Positions 1 to 11,648 of a stretch of DNA of 64,000 bases are shown here, one piece after another. Positions within the stretch are counted from its first letter, which is position 1, and each line of letters opens with the position of its first letter. The notes beneath the pieces are model-generated. The model was not told the DNA's origin and searched no databases. It saw nothing but the letters and a program-made list of their open reading frames with translations. The position numbers were made by a program, and so were the translations under genes. The stretch covers positions 32,984,001 through 33,048,000 of the forward strand of contig NC_065877.1 in the NCBI RefSeq assembly GCF_933775445.1, read 5' to 3'. The DNA is from Argentina anserina. Its lineage: Eukaryota; Streptophyta; Magnoliopsida; Rosales; Rosaceae.

Positions 1-953
1 AATTTTTACCTTATTATATATCGATAATGACCCTTTTAAGTAGACTTTGAGTTCATAGAAACAGTCAAACAGAGAAGATGCATGTGGCCACTAGTGAAAT
101 AGGGACGTGAATGTATATTTTGACGTCTGAACTCCAAGGCCAGTGCTGCAAAAACTACAGGCAAATCCTGCGAAAGGGCCTCGTTTCAAAGCTATGAGCT
201 TCTGTTCGTGCTAAATGATGCCATTTTGATTTTCATGAACTCATGGCTTTTGCTATGTGCTCTGTTTTCGAATAATGGGTTGGTCTTAGTCTTTGTTTTC
301 ACTTGTGTGTATTTATGTGTCCTCAATTGTTTACCACTATTTTGTCCACTTACGACATTATTATGTTAAGGTGTTACTATCACCTGTCTATATACAGAGC
401 TCGTAATGGGATTTTCTGAACGGCCTCAAAAGGTTGGTTAGGAACTTGGGACTTTTGATATTTTCGGCTAGTTTTAGCACTTTTGTCCACTTTTTGATGG
501 ACATTCACGATATTTTCTCGTAGCACAATGTCCTCCACTCACTCATCTCCAAACTAAAATCACCATCATATAACCAGTGTGTTTTTACAAGCTTTCTCAT
601 CTGCAATATCACATCAAAGTATGAGTCCTTAGTTTTATCACATAGTTACAGAACACAGTGGCATACATACACTGATACACAGTTGGGAAAGATCCCCGAG
701 ATATTTAATGTAGAGATATTGATAGATAAACAGAAATCCAAAAACCTCGTCTCCTTCCCACGAGAGGGATTTTCCCATAAACGAAAAGCTCCCGACCCCA
801 AAGCCATTTTCTTTATCTCTCCCTTCTTCTCTTCTGTTCTCTCTAATGTCATATCATGCATAGCAACTAGCCAAAGCATTTGTTTTGCTTCGACCTCGCC
901 AGCTCATTCATTTCATATTTCATTCAAAGCCCCATTACCAACCTCACACACTA

Positions 954-984
<31 letters not shown>

Positions 985-1219
985 GAGCCAGATCTCTCGG
1001 AGCAACCCTTGGAGATGCGTGCATATTAAACCCAATTTACAAGTTTCTCCTTCTTTTGTGGTTTTCTGGTCCGTTTTGTGGAGGAGGGTTTGTTTTGCTC
1101 TCTCCTCCAATAAAACCCACCAGCCCCCATCTCAGTTTTGATTCCAGGGTTCGATTTTCTGGCTCGAAACAGTTGTGGGTTTGTTGGGTTCCGATCAAGT
1201 TTGGATCTTTAAGAGAGCA
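1..1219. other. Upstream region and 5' leader of the ULTRAPETALA gene
   Basis: No coding region is supported here. The stretch from about 700 to 1219 is pyrimidine-rich and contains a CT microsatellite, which is common in plant 5' leaders. Open frames in this part have no recognisable protein character. The first 600 bases are AT-rich and could hold the end of an upstream gene that lies outside the window, but nothing in the sequence shows it. Confidence 0.5.
960..984. repeat. (CT)n microsatellite in the ULT leader
   Basis: About twelve CT units in a row lie roughly 240 bases before the ULT start codon. CT/GA tracts in plant leaders can bind GAGA-binding (BBR/BPC) factors; a role here is inference only. 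Confidence 0.85.
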
Positions 1220-3940
1220 ATGGGGGAGGTTGTGGTCATATTTAGTGAGGAGGAGCTGAGGGAGATGAGCGGAGTGAAGAGAGGGGTGGACCATATAGAG
1301 GTCACGTGCGGCTGTACCAGTCACAGATATGGTGATGCTGTTGGGAGGCTTAGGGTTTTCATGAATGGTGAACTGGAAATCACATGTGAATGCACCCCTG
1401 GCTGTCAGGAAGGTCCTTCTTCTCTCTGCCCTTCTCTGCAATCTTTGGTTCCTTTTTGGGAATAAGGGCTTTTCTTTGATGATATTCTTCTTATGCATGT
1501 TCTCTCTTTGTGTGTGTTTTTGAGATTGATGACTTTTTTTTTACGTTAGTGGCTTTGGTGGCTGCCCGTCACTGTCTTCTGGTGTTTGGTCTGATGAGAA
1601 GTTCCATTGTTTTTCTTCTTCTGGTTTTTATACGTTCGAGTGTATGATATTATGTGTGAATGCAACGTGATCGAGTTGTTTGCTTTTTCATGGTTTTGTG
1701 AGATCAGTGTGTATAGTGGTCTGGTTAGCGTTGCTTTGAGTGTGTGTTGAGAATGGAACCTGCATTGACATTGTGGCGGTGATTGGAGCCTCTTAGGCTC
1801 GGTTTCTTAGGTTTTGGCCTTTGATACCCGAGTTCTGTTCTTTCTGGTCTACAGAGTAAGAGGGTGGAGTTGTTGCATACATTACTACATGTTTGCTTGT
1901 CCATCCTTCTTTCCTCCTTCCTTTGTAAACATGTGAGGTCTTCTGCGATCAACAAGTTGCTTCTTCATCTTTGGCTTATGTGGTGTTACGGTCACTTTTT
2001 GTATCAGGGATTTTTTCCGTTCTTCTGTGTCCATCAGCTATTTGGAAGGAAATAAACACTGCACTTGAGTTCTAATATTAAGCAATACATTAATTATTTG
2101 TGTTTTATTTGATGTCTTCTCTCCATCGATCAGATCTCTCTTGTTATTATTATAAATAAAAACTTGTGAAGTATATGGCATGAAGTTCTTAATATGGTGC
2201 ATAATCAGTTCTCCTGTATTCACTGTTGTAATTGGAGGGTCTATAGTGACAGAAATATTGAAAGATTCTGGGTTGAGCTGGGGTCAAGAATTGAATGTGC
2301 AAGCAGTCAAAGCATTGAGCTTGTAGGTCTTTCTTTTCCTCATGTGAGTCAACTTGCACCTTGAGGCTTGAGTTGTTCGGTTTGTATTTGAAGCAGGCAG
2401 TTTCCTTGAAACCATAATTAAGAAAGCTGTTTAGCCAAACACAATTGGATCAAAACTGAAAACTCTTGCTGTCAACTTTTTTCTCTCTTGAGTAATCTCT
2501 TTATATTGGTTATTATTATAGCTCTGGCTAGATAAGTAGAAAGTATATGTTCGTTATCCAAACGTTGGTCTAGGTCAGATTGTCTCTTAAAGTCTGTTCA
2601 GATTTTTTGTTGACATGCTCAAAATAACACTGGTAGGGATTCAAGCCTTTTTGTGTTGTGTAACTGCTTTAAGTGGTCATGAGACACTCTATACCTTGTG
2701 AGCTGCTGATTAATGCTTATTATCTGGTTTTTGTTTTGTTTCATTGAAATCTTGTATTTTGACCCTCTTCTGTTTCTTTACATTTCTTTTAATGACTAGG
2801 TACATTGTCTCCCTCATTATTTGAGAAGCATTCTGGAAGAGAGACAGCTAGGAAATGGAAAAATAATGTTTGGGTCATTGTTAATGGGAAGAAGGTTCCA
2901 TTGTGTAAAACAGTGTTACTCAAGTACCACAATGAGGCATCAAAGACTGCAAATGGCTCCCAGAGATCCCAAAATGGAAGAGCTTCTCACCGTGATGAGT
3001 TTGTTTGTTGTACTAGATGCAACAAGGAGCGCAGGTTTCGCCTCCGGACAAAGGAAGAATGCCGGGTTCACCATGATGCTGTGGCTGATGTGAACTGGAA
3101 ATGTTCTGATCTACCATATGACAAGTATGTTTCTATCTTACTTTGAATATATAATTCATTAATTCTTATCTGTAATGGGGTTTCATTAGTTAATTAGTGA
3201 GGAGTTATACAGAACTGGTAATTATAGGTGGATGCCAGCATTTCTTGTTGTTGACTGGTTGGGGTGGTAAGGATTGTTTGCATGTGTATTGGTAGGGGAA
3301 AGTATAATCCTGTCCAATATTTTGCAAAAAGGATCGATGAGAAGCTCCTGGTTGAAGCTAGAACAAATGAGATACTGACAATAGATAATTTCCATAACCA
3401 AAACTTGGCTGTAGTTTGTTGCAAATAATGCTAGGAAGAATATATGGGAAGATGGCCACTTGAAATCTTCCCGGAAATATTAGAGTTGAGGTAGCCCATT
3501 TTGATCTATAGACGGCCATGCATGGTCTTGTAATTCAAAGTTCTCTCCAGTGATGGACTTCTAATGAGTAATGACAACTTTGAATATGTGATGGACTGAA
3601 TGCTGCCATACAAGTTAGTAATATCTCCTTATTACATAAATGTGACAGATATGAACTTAGTAGAACACCCAGTTTATACGTTTGCTGTTTTGTTTTGTAT
3701 TTGTTGTCCGAAATTTCTATCTTGTACTTGTAGAAATTGATGTAGAAATTGTTTGTGTATTTCAGAATTACTTGTGATGATGAGGAAGAAAGAGCAAGTC
3801 GGAGGGTTTATAGAGGCTGCAGCCGTAAACCTACATGCCAAGGCTGCACTTCTTGTGTATGCTTTAGCTGTGAAGTTTGTCGTTTCTCAGATTGCAGCTG
3901 CCAAACTTGCACTGACTTCACAAGAAATGCTAAACCTTGA
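1220..3940 (+). CDS. ULT1: ULTRAPETALA-type developmental regulator
   Basis: The product is a 230-aa protein of the ULTRAPETALA family, nuclear trithorax-like factors that limit floral and shoot meristem size. Exons are 1220-1412, 2800-3124 and 3766-3940; all junctions are GT-AG and the phases (1, then 2) join without a stop. The start is the ATG giving MGEVVVIFSEEEL. Residues about 15-65 hold the conserved GCTSHRYGDAV and LEITCECTPGC segments, followed by FEKHSGRETARKWKN, which marks the SAND-like DNA-binding region. The last 60 residues are a cysteine-rich block with repeated CxxC pairs (CQGCTSCVCFSCEVC) like the family's B-box-like motif. Arabidopsis ULT1 is about 237 aa, so the gene looks full length. 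Whether it matches ULT1 or ULT2 better cannot be settled by eye. It is convergent with NAF1. Confidence 0.93.
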
Positions 3941-4904
3941 GTCACCTTCTGGGTTGAGAAAATTCATCTATTATATGTACCCCATTGAGCTTGGTTCTCC
4001 CCTATCCAATTCTCCACATTCGAAAAACAAAGAGGGCGAAAAGAGTGACAGAAAATTAAGAAGCAGCTCGTTCGGTGACATTATCGTTATATGCTAAACT
4101 TGCTTCCAGTCTAAGAGTTCATTCTATGCGGTTCTCTTGACTGATTTAGACCTTTCTAATTTAATGATTTAATCTCATAATTTATATTGGGTAGTGCATG
4201 GTGCATTTTTGATTCGTTTTCCTTTGCAATTAATTAGAGATTCTTGATTTGATAAATAGTTGGGAAGCTTGTATCATGGGTTTTTAAAGTTTTATATCAG
4301 AAGTAGGCGTGATTGCGTGAAGTTAGGGTTTAATTGAGGAAATGGTAATGCTTCTGTTTACCACGGAGGGGAATAGACGAGTTGGCTCGACTAGACTGTT
4401 CGTCAGGAGAGTACAGCATCTGAGAAAGTGAAAGAAATCAAGAAATTTTTGGGTTTGTTCCATAAAGTGAGACTAAAACTGAGATATGTAATAGAAAGGG
4501 TAGTATCTGTCGGAACGTGAACATGAATGTCAGACAAATGATTAAAAGCAATGTAGCTTATAAACCAAGTTGAAGATTAGTTGAAGCTTGGCACTTGAAA
4601 ATTTGCTTCACAAGAGTGCAAATGTCACAGATAGCTCACGAAAAACTGATTGCCAAAATTCAAGATTGTACTACAAAATTTTCAACTTCAACCTAGTTGA
4701 ATAGGGAGGAGCATGTTCTATTTTCAAGAAATCACACATGAAAACATCTAGTTCCATCCGTATACATAAAGCTCGCAAATACAAAGAATATTGATTAGAA
4801 TATTTCTGAAAGCAAGAACCTTAATACAAAAGGTAGGAAGAAAGCAAAAATGATAGCCAACTGTAGTCTTCAGTTGCTTGGTGCAGCAGAGCATGCCATA
4901 ACTC
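3941..4904. other. Convergent intergenic region, ULT and NAF1 3' flanks
   Basis: The 3' untranslated regions of two convergent genes meet here. I see AT-rich sequence, short A runs and no coding signal, repeat or RNA gene. Confidence 0.5.
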
Positions 4905-7774
4905 TCAGCTGGAACCCCTTCCTCTTCCTCCCCAGGCAAACCTACGAGCCCCTCGACCATATGGTCTTTTTCCACGATTAGCAGATGTACTTCGACTAAA
5001 TTGTTGGGGAGCATCAACATCACCTGAAACCGGGTTCCCAGGTTGTGGCATGATCTGTTCTAAGTTTGGGTTTGTCTGTGAGCCTATCCCAAATGTATTG
5101 TGGTTGAAGCCATGCTGACCCTGCTGAGCCATCTGAAAAGCATTTGGGTTGAAGCCATGCTGACCCTGTTGACCTACCCCAAAGACATTCGGGTTGAACC
5201 CACTTTGACCCTGTTGAGCCATCGCAAATGCCATTTGGTTGAAGCCAAGTTGACCCTGTTGAGCCATTTCGAATGCATTCATGGGTCTGGGGGAATGCAA
5301 CTGTTGACCCGGTATAGGTTGTCCCTGGAAACCTATTCCAAATGCTGGTTGGTGGAAGCCATGTTGACCCATCAACCCTGGTGAACCCATGGGCCCTAAA
5401 AATGCATTTCCCTGCTGATGGAATGAAACTCCGCCTGGCATAGACATCTGATGTGGGAACTGTGGAAAAAATGGCATATTATTATTTGGAAATGCATTGG
5501 GGAAGGGTGTTTGTTGTGGCTGAGATGGCATTCCATCTGTCCAAACTCCATTTGCATTCATACCACGGGCCTGTGTAGCACCTGGAAATGGTGGAATTGA
5601 TCCATGCCCACTAGCTGAAGCTTGCGAGACCGCAGAAGAAGATGGACCATGTGGACGAGCAGGTGCAGCTGAAGAGAAATGCTCGTGGTGTTGATCAGGA
5701 GGTGTTTGGTGGGGTGAAGATTGACCATTTTTCCAGGGCCCCGTCTTAATTTTACCTCGTTTTCTGTTGTTTTTCTTACTGCCGGCATTCTGGTCATTCA
5801 TTCCCCTCTTCGCCAATTTTTGCAATCTCTTGTATTCAGCCTCCTTCTCATCATCTGAAAATTCTGCTTCATCTGATACCTCTTCATCATTTGCACCAGA
5901 TGCATCATAACCCTTTCTGTAAAGATCTTTGTTATTGAGCACATGATCTGCAAACTCCTGAACAAAAGAGATTGATGTTCCAACCTGTATACCAGCAGGG
6001 ATTTCGCTTTCTGTATTGTATCTCACCATATAGTAAGGGTTTTTGACAGGTCCAAAAATTTCATCTACCAGTCCCAACGGAGCTCTGCTTTCAGTTATCC
6101 ACAGAATAGAACCCTCGTTCAGAGGGTTGTGTTTCTCAACCCCTTCCACAATGATTTTGGTACCAACAACCTGTGAAAAATGAAGTTGACATGAAACTCA
6201 CATAAATGCAATACCACAGTTCAATATATGCATCTTTTGAAGTCTCAACATCCACATTCTAAGATTTCAGTGAAACCGACTGATTGATGGAGTTCCAGCT
6301 ACAACACAAGAAACTAGCATAATCATCAATAAGAAACTCTGCTTCAGATCCCTCTAGGCTTACCGATAAAACAACTCCCACAGGCAGCATTTGATGATGT
6401 GGTTTCAAGGTGACATTAACTGGAGGAACTGGTGGCAGTTCCTGTACAGATTAAAAAATTCAAATTCAGCCTAGTATGAAACATCATATATACTCAAGAA
6501 AACCAGTTAACTGACCGCAAAATATACCTTGTGTGTAAAGATAACGAAGATTACACAAATCGACAAACAAATATATTGAAAGCATAAAAATGTGGAGGCA
6601 TGGCATTACTCAGACATCAAAAGATTACAGAAAAAAGTATTTCACAGTCATTTGTGTCAAGTAAGGTTAACCAAGTGAATTGACAAAACAAAGAATGCTT
6701 TATCAAGCCCAAATCAAATATCATACTTGTAAAAATCAGACCAAATTACAGAAACAAATTTTAAAAATCCAGAAAATTGAGCTAGCTTTCAATCTCCCTA
6801 AACCAAAATCATATTGTGCCCCTCAGCTCCGTTAAGTTAATTCATCAGGGCATAACTAACAAGTTAGGACTACAAGAACATGAATGGAGACTATATTTAA
6901 CTAACTGCTGGTTATCAAACAATTCAACTACACTACACAGTCATAAACCAATTCAGGAAAAAAAAATCCTCACCTCGAGCTCATTTTTAGATCGAATGGG
7001 TCCTTTCATAGCTTCCTCCTCCTCATCCCCCTCATCGAAAACATCAACATCACTCCAAGCAACCTCGGCGCCCTCCTCATCCTCCTCATCACCTTCATCC
7101 CCACTTCCCTCACCTTCCTGCTCCGCACCACTTATCTCCCCTTCTTCAAGCTCACAACCCTTCTCACCGCCCTCCTTCACCGCCTCCGCCATCACATTCC
7201 CTCTCCCCTCCTTCTCCTTCTCCTCATCCATATCCTCACTCTCACTCTCCTCCTCCTCCTCCTCCTCCTCCTCCTCCTCCTCCTCCTCCTCACTACTACT
7301 ACTACTACTACTACTCGAAGACGATGCTGCTGCTGATGAACTCTCACTCTCACTCTTGCTCTCCATTTTCCTCTCCACAGCCTCGATTTTCGCCTCGAAA
7401 ACCTCACTCACTGCTCCGTTCACACTACCAACAACCAAACTCTCTTCCTTGTCTCCGACCAAACTAACCTTCCCCAACTCCTCCTCAATACAACAACTCA
7501 CTTCAGAGTTCTCCACTACAGAACCAATTGGGTCAGACCCAGTAACACTTTGGCCTCCACTACCAACCTCAGCAGCTTCAGACTTCAAAGTACCACTCAC
7601 GCAATCCATATCTGGGTTCGGAAAATCCCTAAACCAACTCTCAATAGAGTCAAAATCCAACAAGGAATCGACAAACGACAAGTCGACGGCGGGTCTGGGA
7701 TCAGGTGGTGGGTCCTTGGAAAGCTTGAGGTTTGAGGCTTGATCGAGGTTTGGGTCAGAGGTGAACCCTACCAT
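4905..7774 (-). CDS. NAF1: H/ACA snoRNP assembly factor NAF1
   Basis: NAF1 is a nuclear protein that holds the place of Gar1 during assembly of H/ACA RNPs, which make pseudouridine in rRNA. Exons, in transcript order, are 7774-6974, 6441-6364 and 6170-4905, all in phase 0, giving 714 aa. The N-terminal third is very acidic, with a run of 14 or more Glu followed by Ser (residues about 155-185) and the short ELEEGEI motif. The Gar1/Naf1 core spans about 268-370 and starts ELPPVPPVNVTLKP, continuing through VGTKIIVEG, GSILWITE, LGLVDEIFGPV and PYYMVRYN. A basic KKNNRKRGK stretch follows. The C-terminal half is low complexity, rich in Pro, Gln, Gly, Asn and Phe, with four 15-residue repeats and an RGG-like end. 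It is longer than the Arabidopsis protein (about 560 aa), mostly in the low-complexity parts. A 27-codon upstream frame overlaps the start codon. Confidence 0.92.
5087..5268 (-). repeat. Four 45-bp in-frame tandem repeats in the NAF1 C-terminus
   Basis: Four units of 45 bases each encode 15 residues of the pattern (A/G)QQGQxGFNxxxFxx. The units differ by a few bases, so they are not fresh copies, and length is kept in multiples of three. They make a Phe/Asn/Gln-rich low-complexity tail. Confidence 0.85.
7248..7315. repeat. (TCC)n then (ACT)n trinucleotide repeat in NAF1 exon 1
   Basis: A pure TCC run of about 14 units is followed by about 8 ACT units. On the coding strand these are GAG (Glu) and AGT (Ser) codons. 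The tract is in frame in the acidic domain and should vary in length between individuals without breaking the gene. Confidence 0.9.
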
Positions 7775-7851
7775 TTGGGAGCGGAAGAAATTAGGGTTTT
7801 CCGAAGAGGGAATTGGGGTGAGGAAGAAGAAGGAGAAGAGCAAAATTCCAT
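7768..7851 (-). promoter_or_regulatory. 27-codon uORF overlapping the NAF1 start codon
   Basis: An ATG at 7851 opens a 27-codon frame rich in Ser and Pro. Its TAG stop lies across the NAF1 initiation site, in the order ATGGTAG, in the +2 frame relative to NAF1. If the mRNA starts upstream of 7851, ribosomes ending this frame would finish four bases past the main ATG, an arrangement that can allow reinitiation. Both codon series were checked by hand; the transcript start was not seen. Confidence 0.5.
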
Positions 7852-8410
7852 GGGTGCGGGGTTTAGCCGTTTAAGGTGCTTAAACCCTTGGCTAGGGTTT
7901 TCGAACATTTTCAGGTGAATTTATATAGATGGCGAAGATTTAGGTAATGTACGTTGATAAAGCACTATACGATGTCGTTTCTCCAAGTCTTTGGTTTTGG
8001 GTCTTGAGATCTTGCAGCTCTACAAGACAAACCCAAGAGTTATTTGGGCCATTACTCAATTTTGTGGGGTTACTCTAAAGGTGGACAACGCAAAATGTTC
8101 ACACAGCACTACAACATTCACAAATCTAACGTAAGTACCGCTCGTTGTTTTCGGTGAAATTAATAGTCTTCGATAAGTAGTAATTGTGCTCGATTTAGCC
8201 CCTACAACTACGTAAATGTTTCAAAAGATAAAGGCCATATATATCATATCTCATCACTCCATGCCACTAGCATGCAACACTTGCATCTTTGGACCAAGCA
8301 CACGTACACTTGATGATGTAAGTAGACAAGTAGTTAATTAACATCGTTACAACTTCATGCCAATTGCTCATTAGCTAACCGCATGGATGTGATCATTTAT
8401 GCTCGTGACT
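7852..8410. other. NAF1 upstream region
   Basis: This is the probable NAF1 promoter. It contains no protein-like frame. It ends at the target-site copy that flanks the hAT-type insertion. Confidence 0.45.
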
Positions 8411-8418
8411 AGACCTAA

Positions 8419-10369
8419 TAGGGGTGGCACTTCCGAATCGAAAAACTGAGAACCGAGCTGAATCTGAAAAAAAAATGAACCAATAAAAAAACCGAACCAA
8501 AAAAATAACTAAGAAAATAAAAGAAATATTCAGTTCAGCTTCAGTTCAGTGGTCCAACCGAACTAAATTTGTTGAACCAGACCGAACTTACTGAGGACAT
8601 GTAAAACAACGTCGTTTTGATTGGGTATATTTGGAACCAAGAAAAAAAAATCTAAACTCTCACAGCCTAACTCACACTCTTTTCGTCTCTTCGTCTTGCT
8701 ACTTTGCCTCTCTGAGATTAAAGACTCACGCGTGGCCAAAGGCCTTGAGAAAGTGAGTGTCTTGGGAGATGTAGGTGCGGAAATTAAGACTCGACCTTAA
8801 GGTCACCGGAGGCAAGGCAGAGGGAGAAGGGATGGAAGAGAGAGAAAACCAATTCGCGGTGGAACTTGATCCAGAAGCGGTGAGCGAGGCTGGCCTCGTT
8901 GTAACTCATAGATCCCAATTTCACCTCTCACCTCTCGTTCTTCATCTAAGATTCACATGTTATTTCTCTTTCACCTTGATTCTGCGATTTCTGCCAATTG
9001 TTTGGAAATTGGAACCCATCAATTTCCCTTAGTTGATCAATTGTTAATGGGCTTACAAAGAAAAATTACATTATATATTAATTTGAGACTTGCTTATGTG
9101 ATTCCATATCGATTGGCAGAATAAAGGAAGGACTTCACTAGTGGTGGATTGAAATGGAGGCTTGAGACCAATAATAGACATGTCATTGTTCGATGTGATG
9201 TCGTGGTCACTGAGAAAGAGGTCGTTGATGCTCCTGGCGAGGAATTCGAGTACCAAGCCGAGAATGGTTTTTCTCTGTATGTACTAAAGTTTGGATCTTT
9301 TTGAGTATTACTCAATTGGGTTATGAAGGTTGTAGAGTTTTTGATGATTAGTGGTGTTTGTGTTGTATGGAGTAATCAAAATGGAGGCATTGAGTTTAAT
9401 GTTTGGGGCTTTCTTCGTAGTTGGACTGTTTATAGTTTTGGTTTCATCATAAATTTCAAAGCTTTATGTGATATGTGGTGTTGTTTGGATTTCTGAGTTC
9501 TGGGGCTTTTGCTTTGTTAATAGTTTAGAGTGTTTAAAGTTTTCATTCTCATAATTGGATTTTGGTTTTTAAACTGAAAATTGAGGGCTTTTGGAACTTA
9601 TTGCATGTTAGTAAGCTAATGGATTTGATAGTGCAGTCTCTACAGCCATAAGGACCTGTTCCTTAGGGAGCTGGTTAGGTAAGTACAATATATAATAGAA
9701 TTCGAATCTGACCCAGAGAATGAGACTATTATGTGCATTATGTTATATATTTATATGCTGAGTTTGTTTTGTTATGGTGTTTCAGTAATGCAAGTGATGC
9801 TTTGAACAAGTTGAGATTTTTTAGTGTGACTGAGCGTTGGCTGCTTGGAGATGTTGGTGAGCTACAAATTTGCATCAAACCCGACCCAGAAAATGAGATT
9901 ATTACCATATCGTATGTTGTTTCTATTTATTCTGTTTCTAAACAACTTATTAGCTTGATTCAATAATTGGTGTTAATTCTAAATTCATGCTTGTTTATTT
10001 AGGTCTCATTGTTTCTGATTCAATGTTATTCATATACAAGGTTGCTGAAAAATGAGCGTGGGGAAACTATGTCTGGTGCATGTGAGGAAAGCTATGATGC
10101 GGATTAATTCTAGCTAGATTTGTTGTGACTTAGCATGTGTGTAGTTTCAATGAGATTTCACATTTTTTATATTATTAGAACTTACATTTATAATCTCAGT
10201 TTGTGTTTGTTGTATACAGTTTTATTTTTTTAGAAAATTAAAAAAAAACTGAATTGATCCAGTTTAATTCAGTTTCAGTTTGAGTTGTTAGAAATTGTGA
10301 ACTTAACTGAAAAGTTCAGTTTTTAGTTTGAGTCTAAAACTGAACCGATCAAACCGAATTCCAACCCTA
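8419..10369. mobile_element. Non-autonomous hAT-type element carrying a captured HSP90 fragment
   Basis: The 1951-bp unit is flanked by a perfect 8-bp direct repeat, AGACCTAA, at 8411-8418 and 10370-10377. Its ends are imperfect inverted repeats, TAGGGGTGGCACTTCC on the left and TAGGGTTGGAATTCGG on the right (reverse complement). An 8-bp duplication with TAGGG-type ends fits the hAT superfamily. Inside each end lie A-rich stretches with repeated CCGAAC or CAGTTCAGT motifs. No transposase is encoded, so it must have moved with enzyme from elsewhere. The interior carries three exons and introns of a plastid HSP90 gene. The three bases after each target copy also agree (TAG), so an 11-bp duplication of MULE type is the alternative reading. 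Confidence 0.8.
9130..9911 (+). pseudogene. Captured fragment of a chloroplast HSP90 (HSP90C) gene
   Basis: Three blocks read as plastid HSP90. The first, about 9137-9263, encodes GGLKWRLETNNRHVIVRCD and then GEEFEYQAE, matching the transit-peptide junction and mature N-terminus. The second, 9637-9678, encodes LYSHKDLFLRELV. The third, 9786-9911, encodes SNASDALNKLRFFSVTE and continues through GELQICIKPDPENEIITI. Between blocks two and three both splice signals (GTAAGT and TTTCAG) remain, so genomic DNA rather than mRNA was copied. The segment SNASDALNKLRF is the ATP-lid helix region of the HSP90 N-domain. Most of the gene (middle and C-terminal domains) is absent, and the first block diverges after QAE. 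Frames inside the blocks are still open, suggesting recent capture or chance. It cannot encode a working chaperone. Confidence 0.85.
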
Positions 10370-10377
10370 AGACCTAA

Positions 10378-11648
10378 TAGTACATAAAGCAGATGCACCA
10401 ACAAATTTTAAGGATTGGAACAAGAAAAACTAAAACATAAATAAATGGAGGATGAAATTCTGCATTTGGAGTGGGAAACAGATCGAGTCATTGTTATAGA
10501 GCCCACGTTCATAAGCGGCTACGAAGCTTTCTTGAGCTGTTTATGAGAAAAGCTGTCTGTAATCGTAGCTACTACGAAAGATCGAGACAAACAGCAACAT
10601 AAAATTTAAAGCTTCATGTCATACCAGGCCATTTGATGTATACCATTAAAGATCGTAACTGTTACCTACTGCCTACCTGTAAGAATTAATATTCAACCTA
10701 AGTTCCTTCGATTCATTAGCACTTTCAAATTTAAGAGAATCCATGTTTAAAGAAAATGATTGAGCATCCAACATCTATTCTGTTGTTTAATTATTTGTAC
10801 TTTCATTTTTCATTTTTCATTTTTCATTTTTATTTCTGGTTATGTTGAAGAGGAAATGAAAGTACGAAAATATAGTCTCCACCATTCTATCTTGATCAGT
10901 TGAGAATTCGAGTTATTATTCGGTTTGTTCGTCGGTTTTATTTCTTTTTGTTCTATGGACAAAGAAAGTACGATTATATACGTATTTGAAGTTCGTGATC
11001 TCGAATCTCTCCACCAAAAACAAATTTCAAGCACGTAAAGCAAGTATCATCGTATCGATTAGTATTAGTTGACTCATCGGAATAAACAAATGAGTTTTAA
11101 GTAATTTGACTATTTTCTGGGTATTCTAGCATTTGACTTGCATTGTATTTATAACCAGAGCTGCATGTACCAAACGTATTCTATCTCAAATTTATGAGAG
11201 TCGTTCTGGACCTGATGAGCTGTTGCCTGCTGAGCACACGTTTGGTTTAATTTACCCCAACCAACATCAACCAAACATGCCTCTTATCATTAATTATGAA
11301 CTCTTCGATCGATCAGTCTGCAATTTGACCCATATTGGATTTTACAGTTTAGTTATAAACACATAAAATTTCTATGTTTACGTACGTTGCAGAATAAGAG
11401 CGCATTTGGATTAGTAGTAATCTAATAATCATGAATAAAAAACTCTACGATACTGTTGTAATCATATGATATGGTAGAACAACGTAACTCATAATTTTGT
11501 GCTCCTTCATGGAAATAAGAGGCTTTGGTGTATAGTTACGTTATACACAGAAAATCAGCATACTAAATTAAACAAAGTCTGAAAATTAATACTAATTACT
11601 TAGAATTTGATCATGAAGAACTAATGAAGAAGGAGAAGCGGTGAAAGA
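10378..11648. other. AT-rich intergenic region with a short tandem repeat
   Basis: No gene is supported. About five units of TTTTTCA lie at 10801-10835. The rest is AT-rich, with open frames of no recognisable family. Confidence 0.45.

Noticed and set aside
683..1141. Open frame of 152 codons in the ULT leader
   Set aside because: Low-complexity composition with a (LS)n run from the CT repeat; it lies in a pyrimidine-rich leader and shows no family pattern.
9703..9745. Apparent second copy of the DPENE-encoding piece inside the captured intron
   Set aside because: A short stretch (GACCCAGAGAATGAGA) resembles the exon at 9886-9901, but the similarity is too short to call a duplication with confidence.
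8419..10369. LTR retrotransposon as the explanation of the HSP90-bearing unit
   Set aside because: There are no long direct terminal repeats or TG..CA ends; the short inverted ends and 8-bp target copy fit a DNA transposon, and retained introns argue against an RNA intermediate.
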